This document shows, one piece after another, positions 1 to 7,730 of a stretch of 13,561 nt of DNA. The position numbers were made by a program, and so were the translations under genes. The DNA is from Poronia punctata. Its lineage: Eukaryota > Ascomycota > Sordariomycetes > Xylariales > Xylariaceae. The stretch covers positions 1 through 13,561 of the forward strand of contig MU401966.1 in assembly GCA_022579005.1 (NCBI GenBank), written 5' to 3'. The notes below the pieces were generated by a model. It was given only the letters and a program-made list of their open reading frames with translations. It did no database searches and was not told where the DNA came from. Numbering within the stretch: position 1 is the stretch's first letter; every line of letters starts with the position of its first letter.

Positions 1-1840
1 AATTTTATTATAAATAACTTTTTAAGTTTATAATATATATATTATATTTAATAATAAGCTAAAAAATGCTTTTTTTATATACTATATAAAAGTAATTATA
101 ATTTTATTAAACTTATATATAAAGTTTATAAATAAAGTAAATAGCTTATATAATATATTATTATTACTTATAATTTATATTATACTTTTAAGTAAATTAA
201 TTTATTTAAAAACGTTTTAATAATATAAAAAGTTTACTAACGCTTTAAAGTTATTATTTATTTTTATTATTATATAGGTTACTTATAGCTAGTATAGTAC
301 TAGCGCTTATTATAGCTAGTACTAGATTTTTTAAAGCTTTAAAAAAACTATTTAATTAGTATAAACTAAATATAATTATAATAAAATAATAACTTTATTT
401 TTTATTTTATATAATTTAAAATATAATAAGTTAGCTTAAAAAAAAGCGTTTAAAAATATTGCTTTAATAGCTACTTTTTATAGTATTGCTATATAATTAA
501 TATTTTAGTTTTTATAAAAATTTAAGTACTATTTAGTAACTATATTTTAGTTAATATGCTAACAAGCTTTTAAAAGTATTAAAGCATTATAAATTTAATG
601 TTAATATTATTTTTAAAGCTAATATTTAATACTAAAGTACTTTTAGCTAAAAATAAATAATAAGCATTTTATATACTTTTTTTACTTTTTAAATAAAATC
701 TTAAAGCTAGTTTAGTTTAAATTTAAGTTTAATATAGCAATATTATAATAATTATTATATTAACTATATATTAATTTTAGCTTTAAACTATATTATTGCT
801 TATAATATTTTAGCTTTAAATAAGCAATAAAGCTTTTATAGCATACTTTTAGCTATAAAAGTTAAAGTTAATAAATATAGTTTAGTTAAGTATAGCTTTT
901 TTAACTTATTAAGCTTAATTATATATTTAAGCAATCTTTTTAGCTACTTTTTTAAAGCTATATTTAAAGTTATTTACTTTATATATAATAGCTTTTTTAT
1001 AATAAGCAAGTTTATTAATATATAAATTAAAGCTATTTACTACTTTATTAAAATGCTTAATATTTATTATAATATTACTTACTATACTTTAAAGCTTTTT
1101 ATATTTTTTATTAATAAAGTTTTTATAAATATATTGTTTTTTTTAAACAAAGTTAAAAATATAAATTAAAATATTTAATAAATATTTAATATTATTTTAA
1201 GTTATAATTATATTTATATGCTATTTTTATAACTTTATTTGCTTTTTTATAATAAGTTTTTGCTGCTTATTTACTATTTTATAAATAAAGTTAAAGTATT
1301 AATTAAGCTTTACTTTTGTTTTTTTAAAATTAAAAGCAATTTAAATATTTTTTATATATTTTTTTAATAATAAAATATTAAGCTAGCAGCTAAAAGTTAT
1401 ATTAGTACTATTAACTTTAAAAGCAACTTTATTATTATTAACATTATTAGTATTTTTATTATTATTACTATTTATATAGTTTATATTAGCTATATTATAA
1501 ATATAATTAGTATTATTAAATTAATAAAAAATAAAAATTTTTTAATAATTTTAAAAATTTTAAAAATAACTATTTACTTACTATAAAGCTATATAAATAT
1601 ATATTTATACTTTTAGTTTTATAGTGCTAATATAGTTTAACGTACTAATTAAAGTATATAAACTTATATTAACTAGTATAAAAAACCTATTAATATATTA
1701 TATATAAAGTAAAATAAAAAAAAATATTTAAAAGTTTAAAATATATAAAATATAAATAAATACTATACTTAGTACCTACTTTTAATTATTTTACATTGTT
1801 TTTTATATATTAATACCTTTATTTTATATAGTCTACTTAT
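1..1840. repeat. AT-rich, RIP-like degenerate block (left)
   Basis: This stretch is overwhelmingly A+T, with many TTAA, TATA and AAGCTT words and stop codons in every frame. The remaining C is mostly in CpT (GCT, ACT) and the remaining G mostly in ApG (AGC, AGT); CpG, CpC and GpG are very rare. That is the expected end state when CpA on both strands has been turned into TpA by RIP, the premeiotic mutation of duplicated DNA in filamentous ascomycetes. I infer a heavily mutated repeat or transposon cluster, probably heterochromatic. The parent element cannot be identified and no terminal repeat is visible at the right edge. The change to normal composition falls within about 50 bases, around 1790-1850. 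Confidence 0.75.
288..304. repeat. Short perfect inverted repeat in AT block
   Basis: GCTAGTA, a 3-base spacer, then TACTAGC form a perfect 7+7 inverted repeat. A related word, TATAGCTAGTACTAG, follows at 311-325. It may be a relic of a repeat in the parent element or chance in low-complexity DNA. Confidence 0.35.
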
Positions 1841-1942
1841 TCTTGCAACCAGCAGATCTACATAAGTACGTCTATAGCTTCGTATGGCTCATAGTCCACT
1901 GTAGGGGTACTGTGAGGTACATGTATGTAACTTATCCTAATA

Positions 1943-1960
1943 GAAGCTTCGAGAACGTTC
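1943..1960. promoter_or_regulatory. Perfect four-unit heat shock element
   Basis: The sequence GAAgcTTCgaGAAcgTTC contains four alternating GAA/TTC pentamer units with exact 2-base spacing, the consensus site of the trimeric heat shock factor. Twelve bases are fixed. Counting both phases, chance predicts about 0.001 such matches in an 8 kb island. It lies about 1.0 kb before the ATG of the J-protein gene and about 100 bases inside the island edge. No other gene is visible on either side that it could serve. Confidence 0.75.
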
Positions 1961-2196
1961 TATGCCCACAATTCTAAGCTTTTTCGCAAATCAAAAATGT
2001 GTACATATGGTCAACATGCAAATTACCTCATATGGTAGCATCTACCTGCCACAGAGCCTGTATACATTATGATCGTTAGGTACGGATACACATATATACT
2101 TCCCAGTACATACTAGTGTTAAGCTTTATTGTCGTTACCCGACTTGATTATACCCCGCGACCCCACCATTGATTGGGCGTCATCACCCTTGGGGGA

Positions 2197-2209
2197 TTCT
2201 CCAACTTTC
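2197..2209. promoter_or_regulatory. Degenerate three-unit heat shock element
   Basis: TTCtcCAActTTC keeps the correct pentamer spacing with one mismatch in the middle unit (CAA for GAA). Alone this would be unremarkable. Lying between two perfect elements upstream of a chaperone gene, it may be a weak Hsf1 half-site. Confidence 0.35.
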
Positions 2210-2579
2210 TAAGCTTTGCTCCTTCTTGCTGGTAGACCCATCAAAGGTTCTTCCTTACCTTACCCTGGTTTTTTAGGTTTCTTTATCACACCAGCTCTCT
2301 GGAGGGGAGAAAGGACGCTGTAACAATCCACAGCCTGGGATTTAGGTTTTATCGTTTGTAGCAGAATTGCTTGCAATTTATGATAATTCGTTTGAAGCGT
2401 GAACAAACTCGAATTCTGCCATATCGCCCTACTGCGGCAGTGCCCGACTCATTGGCTTAGTTACCTGACACTGGCCAGTGGTCCCCTGAATTCATTGTCT
2501 TGTAATAACGTCACTCATCGTCTGACCTACTACTTTAACTTATCATCACCACTTCCTGCTTCACCTACCCTTCCGAGCT

Positions 2580-2592
2580 TTCGCGAAACTTC
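2580..2592. promoter_or_regulatory. Perfect three-unit heat shock element
   Basis: TTCgcGAAacTTC matches the minimal three-pentamer Hsf1 site exactly. A two-of-three unit (GAG at 2575-2577) extends it on the left. It lies about 385-395 bases before the J-protein ATG and about 36 bases before a CCAAT box, a usual distance for a fungal promoter element. It is the most likely proximal heat-inducible site of this gene. Confidence 0.7.
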
Positions 2593-2627
2593 TACCCTAG
2601 CCGGACATATTGTCGGGAGGTCTCTAG

Positions 2628-2632
2628 CCAAT
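2628..2632 (+). promoter_or_regulatory. CCAAT box
   Basis: A CCAAT pentamer in forward orientation about 345 bases before the ATG, a possible site for the fungal HAP/CBC complex. The motif is short and supported only by its position next to the proximal heat shock element. Confidence 0.3.
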
Positions 2633-2892
2633 AGTAGACGTCTGTTTTTATCAGTGCATCTGTTGCTGCACGATATCTAGTCCAGACTTTACGTTGTATC
2701 TTTTACCTCGACTACCTAGTGCAGCAGCACAACGAACAGAAAGTGAAGAAGACTATTGTCCTTCGTCATACATACTAAATCGATCATTCCTCTGCCAAAG
2801 AAAGTATCGACGTTAATTCGTCAATTCTAGGCCTTGAATACAGAGACTATTTTACTTTCTGTAGCCCGAAATAAGACCTGCATCTGACTCGA

Positions 2893-2967
2893 TCCCTATT
2901 CCCCGTTCTCCCATCCTCCGTTTTCCCATTCGTCTCCATTTCCATTTCCAAGTTCTCGTTCTACCTG
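2893..2967 (+). promoter_or_regulatory. Pyrimidine-rich leader/initiator tract
   Basis: A strongly C/T-rich tract on the coding strand ends just before the ATG at 2975. Such CT tracts are typical of promoters and 5' leaders of well-expressed genes in filamentous ascomycetes and often surround the transcription start. No clear TATA box accompanies it. Confidence 0.5.
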
Positions 2968-2974
2968 CCACAAG

Positions 2975-4242
2975 ATGGTGAAGGAGACGAAGCTTTACGA
3001 TCAGCTTAGTGTTAAGCCCGATGCGACGCAGGATGAGATCAAGAAAGCATACCGGTAAGTTCAGGCCTTGTTCGCGTCAATGTTAGTCGTCCATCCCTCC
3101 ATAGTCTCAGCTGACAGCTCCATAGCAAGGCCGCCTTAAAATGGCACCCGGACAAGAACAAAGACAATCCGAATGCGGCCGAAAAGTTCAAGGACTGCTC
3201 ACAAGCCTATGAAATTCTTTCCGATCCTGAGAAACGCAAAGTGTATGACCAGTATGGACTCGAGTTCTTACTGCGTGGTGGTGCTGCCCCACCACCAGGA
3301 GAGAACCCCTTTGCTGGTGCTGGTGGAGCCGGTGGCATGCCGGGCTCGTTCCAAGGCTTTGACTTTGGTGGTGGTATGCCCGGTGGCGGCATGCCCGGCG
3401 GCGCACGATCGTTCCATTTCACGACCGGTGGTCCTGGTGGTTCGTTTAATTTCAGCAACCCCGAAAGCATCTTTGCCGAGTTCATGCGCGGCGGTGGAGG
3501 CGGAGGCGGAGGCGGAGACGAAGACGACGCATTCTCTTTCTTCGGCGGTGGCATACCGCGGTCTAGCGCCAACAGATCAAGCCGGGCGCGTGGGTTCCCA
3601 GGCGCAGACCCATTCGGTGGAGGCGCCGCCAGAGAAGCGGCACCTGAGGTCACCACAGTGGAACGTGCTTTGCCATTAACGTTGGAGGAGCTGTTTAACG
3701 GCATCACAAAGAAGATGAAGATTAAGAGGAAGACGTTCGACGAAACCGGAAAACGTACGACTAGCGATCAGGTATTAGAAGTACCCATCAAGCCTGGCTT
3801 GAAGAAAGGGAGCAAAATCAAGTTCAAGGGAGTGGGTGATCAAGAGGAAGGTGGGAAGCAAGATCTTCACTTCATTGTGGAAGAGGTATGCCTACAGCGA
3901 TTCTACTCATGTATCACATCGAGTTGCAACTAACATAATCGATAGAAACCACATCCATTATTTGTCCGCCACGGTGACAACCTCGAACACACCATCGACC
4001 TAGACATCAAAGAGGCCCTGACGGGCTGGAAGCGGACCGTAACTACCATCGACGGCAAACAACTCAATATAGAAAAGAGTGGACCAACAGGGCCCGGCAC
4101 TTTCGATACCTATCCATCTCTCGGTATGCCCATCTCCAAGACGGGGGGCCACGAACGGGGAGATTTCATCGTCAAGTACAATGTCAAGTTCCCAACTAGC
4201 CTAACAACTCGGCAAAAGCAACAACTCCGAGAGATTCTATGA
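2975..4242 (+). CDS. psi1: Class B J-domain co-chaperone (Sis1/Psi1-like DnaJ)
   Basis: Three exons (2975-3054, 3126-3885, 3946-4242) encode 378 residues, near the 352 of yeast Sis1. The protein is an Hsp70 co-chaperone: its J domain stimulates Hsp70 ATPase and its C-terminal domains hold clients, mainly in cytosol and nucleus. The start MVKETKLYD matches Sis1. The J domain spans about residues 4-71, with the HPD motif at 34-36 and YDQYG at 67-71. A Gly/Phe- and Gly/Met-rich linker fills about 77-195. It includes NPESIFAEF (about 138-146), resembling the helix that restrains the J domain in class B proteins, and nine glycines (149-157) followed by DEDD. No zinc-finger CxxCxGxG repeats are present, which excludes class A. 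Two beta-rich C-terminal domains follow (about 202-378), containing [16 protein letters not shown]-like and [14 protein letters not shown] family motifs. Splicing restores the frame across both introns. Unusual: LSV replaces the common LGV after helix I. Heat shock elements lie upstream. Confidence 0.95.
3055..3125 (+). other. Spliceosomal intron 1 of the J-protein gene
   Basis: This 71-base intron has donor GTAAGT, a branch-like GCTGAC at 3110-3115 and acceptor CATAG. It splits an Arg codon (CG|C) in the J domain so that [14 protein letters not shown] reads through. Nearer AG dinucleotides (3109-3110, 3116-3117) would break the protein. If retained, the first codon pair gives Arg-stop, so intron retention abolishes the protein. 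Confidence 0.9.
3886..3945 (+). other. Spliceosomal intron 2 of the J-protein gene
   Basis: This 60-base intron has donor GTATGC, branch CTAAC at 3930-3934 and acceptor GATAG, and falls between codons (HFIVEE | KPHPLF). If retained, translation continues 15 codons to a TAA at 3931-3933, giving a 295-residue protein that loses most of the C-terminal substrate and dimerisation regions. Confidence 0.9.
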
Positions 4243-5902
4243 TGACGACGCAGATCACCATGTCGTCATGCCCATGAGACATACCATCTGTCATGCCGTG
4301 GGCCCGAGACCCGACTGTGCATTGTATAAGCGATAGGAACGGCTAGTAATCAGAACCGGGGTAGAGTACTTGAGAGACGCATACTCAGGAACCCCGCGAT
4401 ATCTTTCTAGCAGCATCGTTTGATCCCAATCATTCCTCCTCTGTTCAGAATTATACCACTGGCGGTTTGACTTATTACCTAAAAAGTGGATACCGACGGA
4501 AGGGCCGGAGCATGTGGTGCAACGTCCAAGCAGGGCACCACTGATAGTTTGCCTTCATGTTGGCACCAAGTAAATAGGCTGTTTTCCCTCGCCAGTGTCG
4601 GTATTCTGTCTGTTTTTTCAGGGTCATTCATCATGAGTACAGGAGGTACGAATTGAACATATCGTTTCTCCACGGTAGCAATAATATGTACTTTGCTCAT
4701 ATTTTAGAGGCATATGCTCTACTTGTGGTGTGGACACAAAGATGTGGAATCAGGAAAGCAACGGTGATGGGCGTCTGAGCCTCGAGAATGGCCACATACA
4801 CCAGTTCTTCAATCATTGCGCAAAATGCACTTTTGTCCCTGGCTTGTTGATTTTGGACTTGGTGCGATTGTTTTATCTCTTGACTGGCCTATATTATAGT
4901 ATAGGGGGCAGAAGATGAGAGTCCGGTTGCGAACCAAAGTCATGGACCAAAATATAAATGCAATACTAGCCTATCTACTAGCCACGTGCTTAACAGGCCA
5001 ACGAGTTCACAAGACAGCCATACTAGAGTCAAGGATGTGTGCTCCGTTTATATAGCTCGGGTCGAGACCAGTCTCGCACGGCGGATATCAAGACACTTCT
5101 CCGCCTTGTATGCCACGCCCGGCCGGGCCGCCCGGGAACGTGGGTTCGCGACGGGATACGGCTACGGTACCTACTTTACCTACCTTGGTTCCAGGTGCCC
5201 TGCCCTACCCTACACTACCGTTCTACGTATAGCGTGCTACGTCCCAGGTTGTGCAAACTTTTGCTATAACATTTACTTGTCTTATTTGAATATTTGGGTT
5301 TGAGATTGCTGGGGAGGGAGAACTTGCGCTGAGTCAACTTATCTTAAAGACAGGATGAAATAGAGATAGGCTTGGTGTTTTGTTTGTAAAAGGTTGGTTT
5401 TGTTAGGGACTAGTAATAGAACAAGCAATAGTGAGTTAGTAGGTGACTGAGTCTTCATCTACCTAAAGTACTTATACAAGAGCCCAACTCTATCCAATTG
5501 TCATAAAGCTGCGGTTATATGTCATGATCTCAAACCACCAAACATTGCAGGCTTCAAGGCATATCATATCCATGGTTTCTAAAGCAAGACGAAAAGCTTA
5601 GAACAGTAGAACTTACCTATTCTAGCATCGCCACAGTCCTAGCACAAACAGAGCGACTGACTCTTGTCTCTCTGTGGCATCGTGGCTGAGGAAACGCATG
5701 TAACCTAACCCTACGTACCTAACCTATGTACCTAAACACTCTGAGATGGGGTGGGTAGGTACATGTAATCCGTTGAATCTGCCAACAAACGCGAAACAAC
5801 AACCGCGCAATTGAATCGCGTAGGTAATGCTCTCTCCTCTTTGTGGTTCGGCTAGTTTAGATACCGTTACAGCGGCGTTTCTAACCACAAGCTCCTTAGT
5901 AA
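4243..5902. other. Intergenic region, no gene recognised
   Basis: About 1.7 kb between the chaperone stop codon and the tRNA gene. The first few hundred bases should hold the chaperone 3' UTR; no canonical AATAAA was seen. Several short open frames on both strands (for example 4479-4700 minus and 4986-5303 plus) have no recognisable motif or domain and look random. A G/C-rich patch lies at about 5080-5170. Near 5700-5765 there is a cluster of ACCTA/TAGGT-type words, which recur elsewhere in the island. Confidence 0.6.
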
Positions 5903-6002
5903 GGCATGTTGCCAGAGTGGTTAATGGGTGAGACTTGAATTCAATTACGAATTAAGCCATCTCATGACTTCGGTCGCGTAGGTTCAAATCCTGCACATGT
6001 CG
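5903..6002 (+). tRNA. tS(UGA): tRNA-Ser (anticodon UGA) with intron
   Basis: All arms of a type II tRNA fold. The acceptor is GGCATGT pairing with ACATGTC (5995-6001), with discriminator G6002. The D stem is CCA/TGG (5912-5914/5925-5927). The anticodon stem is TGAGA (5929-5933) with TCTCA (5960-5964). The long variable arm is GAC-TTCG-GTC, and the T arm is GTAGG-TTCAAAT-CCTGC. The anticodon TGA is at 5936-5938, giving a serine tRNA that reads UCA. A 19-base intron (5940-5958) sits one base 3' of the anticodon, the standard eukaryotic site. The intron start TTCAA can pair with the anticodon region TTGAA, as tRNA splicing endonuclease substrates often do. The internal B box is GGTTCAAATCC (5981-5991). 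CCA is not encoded, as expected in a eukaryote. The long variable arm and G73 fit serine. Confidence 0.93.
5940..5958 (+). other. tRNA intron
   Basis: Nineteen bases between tRNA positions 37 and 38. Removing them leaves a regular 7-base anticodon loop (C-T-TGA-A-A) closed by a perfect 5-bp stem. It would be removed by the tRNA splicing endonuclease rather than the spliceosome. Confidence 0.88.
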
Positions 6003-6008
6003 GAAATC

Positions 6009-6014
6009 TTTTTT
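6009..6014 (+). terminator. RNA polymerase III terminator
   Basis: A run of six T on the coding strand begins seven bases after the tRNA discriminator, the normal Pol III stop signal. A second, longer T run follows near 6032-6041 as a possible back-up. Confidence 0.85.
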
Positions 6015-6461
6015 CTTCTTCTTTAAACAATCTTTTTTTTTTTCACACTTTACTGTTCTTTTATTTCTTCCCATTGCAATCAATCCTTTTTGCTTATACA
6101 GATTTAGCCATATTGGAAAAAGCCTACTACGAGGGAAGAGGGGAAAAGGAAGGCGGTTGCAATATAACATCTACCTTAGCTAGATCATGTCACGTCCTAT
6201 ATGTCCCTTAGAAGAATGTATTAAAGAGCACCTTTGCTGCTGCATTTCAACATTCAGATATTGGCGTTCCTTCTCCTTTACTTGCGAGCAAATCTATCTT
6301 TTTAGCCCTAACCTGTTGAACGATTCTATAGCATGCGCACAAACAAACATTGTGCATATATTGCCCAATAATGCCTGTAAGTACGGGGACTCTTAAATAA
6401 AGTCAGACTCAGTTTTATCCGCGACAAGCGCGTCTACGCATCCCTCCCTTTTTGATGGACG

Positions 6462-6478
6462 CTGACTGACTGACTGAC
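6462..6478. repeat. (CTGA)n microsatellite
   Basis: Four perfect copies of CTGA plus one base. Confidence 0.85.
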
Positions 6479-6521
6479 GCCAAGGGATAAAACATAAATT
6501 CTTCCCTCTTTAAATCAAACC

Positions 6522-6534
6522 GGGGGGGGGGGGG
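6522..6534. repeat. G13 homopolymer
   Basis: Thirteen consecutive G on the + strand. The tract could vary in length or form a G-quadruplex, and assembly or sequencing length error is possible here. Confidence 0.85.
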
Positions 6535-6653
6535 CCTTACATGATCATGAATACCTACCTACTCGTACTTGTATGGGTGCGGAGTTACGGATCCATTTCT
6601 TCCACGTTCTAGACACAACACAAAATAAAGCTCCGCTTGACAACGCATAACCG

Positions 6654-6668
6654 TTTTTTTTTTTTTTT
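6654..6668. repeat. T15 homopolymer
   Basis: Fifteen consecutive T on the + strand, outside any recognised gene. Confidence 0.85.
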
Positions 6669-6707
6669 GCCTTGTCTTTTTACAAACGCCGGTTTTACTC
6701 GTATACG

Positions 6708-6730
6708 AACTCCGGATATGAACCGGAGTT
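6708..6730. repeat. Perfect 8-bp inverted repeat (hairpin)
   Basis: AACTCCGG (6708-6715) and CCGGAGTT (6723-6730) are perfect reverse complements around a 7-base spacer. The word TACGAAC flanks it as a direct repeat (6704-6710 and 6730-6736). There is no T run after it and no gene near; the function is unknown. Confidence 0.6.
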
Positions 6731-6807
6731 ACGAACACCCCTCTCTTTTTTTCGTGGATTAGGTATCTAACCTAGTCTAATAACATAACCCCGCGGTGAA
6801 GGAAGTT

Positions 6808-6831
6808 GAGCGAGCGAGCGAGCGAGCGAGC
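6808..6831. repeat. (GAGC)6 microsatellite with nearby complement
   Basis: Six perfect GAGC units. The reverse-complement word GCTCGCTCG lies at 6885-6893, so the two could pair around a loop of about 53 bases that itself contains a GTCT repeat (6861-6873). Confidence 0.8.
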
Positions 6832-7032
6832 AAGCGGGGCATTTTCTCCTCTCTCTCACCGTCTGTCTGTCTGATTATTTTTTTGCTCGCTCGTTCTGAT
6901 CTGATACGGATCTATTGAGGAGGAGCGTATATATAAATTCGCGGTCAAGACAATACTATTAAAGCGCGCGCGCCCTTTCGGACTTTTTATGCCCTTGGCA
7001 AAAATGGCCAGATTACGCGCTGTCAAAGATAG

Positions 7033-7060
7033 GTACTATAAAAAAGGGGTCTTATAGTAC
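7033..7060. repeat. Perfect 9-bp inverted repeat (hairpin)
   Basis: GTACTATAA (7033-7041) and TTATAGTAC (7052-7060) are perfect reverse complements around a 10-base purine-rich spacer. It stands alone in intergenic DNA and could be a relic end of a small element or a chance AT-rich hairpin. Confidence 0.6.
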
Positions 7061-7140
7061 GTGTATCTAGATAAGGAACACTTTCGGGGTCTGGTGGCGT
7101 TATTAGACCAAGAGATGGGGCCCACCTAGTCTATATACTG

Positions 7141-7164
7141 TAGGTTAGGTTAGGTTAGGTTAGG
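7141..7164. repeat. TTAGG-type tandem repeat
   Basis: Four perfect TAGGT units plus TAGG. The unit has five bases, unlike the six-base TTAGGG telomere repeat usual in filamentous fungi, so this is an interstitial microsatellite rather than a telomere. Related ACCTA/TAGGT words recur at about 5700-5765 and 9131-9164. Confidence 0.85.
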
Positions 7165-7294
7165 CATTTTACACGTGGCTGTTTGGTGATGTTTTGGGTT
7201 GTGGGAAAATGTTACAGTCAACCTGGAGAACGCTCGTGCTGTTCAACGGAGTACCGGGGTTAAAGGGGGGTCTTTACAAAGGTTCACACCGAAA

Positions 7295-7305
7295 GGGGGG
7301 GGGGG
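7295..7305. repeat. G11 homopolymer
   Basis: Eleven G on the + strand, followed by AGGGAG and preceded by a G6 run at 7265-7270. It is a second G-rich tract and a possible quadruplex site. Confidence 0.8.
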
Positions 7306-7662
7306 AGGGAGTTTAAGAAAATATGGCAGGGGGAAAAACAGGATCAAGATGGAAAAACTGACAGTAGAAAAAAAAGAAAGGCCGGTGAGATGAATGATGG
7401 ATTACGGTAGAGGTTGACGTTATTGAAGTCGGTGAAAGCAAAGCACATCATCATCAGGGATATTTCAACGGTACCAAATCAGTGGGTTGACAGTTGGAAG
7501 CGCGCGCGTGATCGTCCCCGGCACCAGCGGCATGGATCCGAGTTGTTCGAGACCCCGCTTAGTCTAGGTAATTAATAAAATGTAATTACATACTTATTTG
7601 TGACTTACAAAACGCATCTAGAGCAAAAGCTTCCCAAATATACGCTCCTCGTTTTAACCTAG

Positions 7663-7673
7663 TTATATTTTTT
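7663..7673 (+). promoter_or_regulatory. Possible TATA-like element of the methyltransferase gene
   Basis: TTATATTTTTT lies about 58-68 bases before the methyltransferase ATG. The position suits a fungal core promoter, but the motif is weak and AT-rich words are common in this stretch. Confidence 0.3.
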
Positions 7674-7730
7674 TGGTCTTTGAGACGAAACGCCAGGATA
7701 GGTACTCCCTTCGTCCCGTCAAAAGGAAAA

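Larger units (their letters stand above)
1841..2974 (+). promoter_or_regulatory. Upstream region of the J-protein gene
   Basis: This 1.1 kb of ordinary composition lies between the left AT-rich block and the J-protein start codon. I see no gene in it; an open frame at 2399-2680 lacks an ATG and has no recognisable content. It carries three heat shock element matches (1943-1960, 2197-2209, 2580-2592), a CCAAT box at 2628-2632 and a pyrimidine-rich tract just before the ATG. AGGGG/CCCCT words, the core of yeast stress response elements, occur at 1903-1907, 2303-2307 and 2483-2487; such 5-base words are common by chance. The clustering suggests a stress-responsive promoter for the downstream chaperone gene. 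Confidence 0.6.
6015..7730. other. Intergenic region rich in simple repeats
   Basis: About 1.7 kb between the tRNA and the methyltransferase with no recognisable gene. It contains many low-complexity tracts (listed separately), two perfect small inverted repeats, and alternating purine-pyrimidine GC runs at 6964-6973 and 7501-7508. A TATA-like TATATATAAA at 6928-6937 leads to no convincing coding region. Short open frames at 6187-6396 and 7199-7393 have no family features. Confidence 0.6.

Noticed and set aside
1..1840. Mitochondrial DNA insertion or centromere core
   Set aside because: No mitochondrial gene, tRNA or intron motif was seen, and the CpT/ApG residue pattern fits RIP better; a centromere cannot be excluded from sequence alone.
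2399..2680. Open frame of 93 codons upstream of the J-protein gene
   Set aside because: It starts at GTG, has no recognisable motif, and overlaps the heat shock element and CCAAT box.
3173..3707. Long open frames on both strands inside the J-protein exon 2
   Set aside because: They are shadows of the Gly-rich, GC-biased coding frame; the Pro-rich minus-strand reading is the complement of Gly codons.
4479..4700. Minus-strand open frame of 73 codons after the chaperone gene
   Set aside because: No known domain, splice sites or supporting context; length is within chance.
4986..5303. Overlapping open frames in the G/C-rich intergenic patch
   Set aside because: Two frames overlap with no family resemblance; composition alone explains their length.
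5952..6170. Minus-strand open frame over the tRNA
   Set aside because: It overlaps the folded tRNA gene and its T-rich terminator (poly-Lys on the other strand), a common artefact.
6187..6396. Open frame of 69 codons after the tRNA
   Set aside because: No recognisable feature, homopolymers nearby, and no coding-like composition.
7141..7164. Telomere or chromosome end
   Set aside because: Only about five units of a 5-base word, with ordinary sequence and genes on both sides.
7680..7730. Longer methyltransferase starting at TTG 7680
   Set aside because: Nuclear fungal genes normally start at ATG; the ATG at 7731 has a good context and family-like N terminus.
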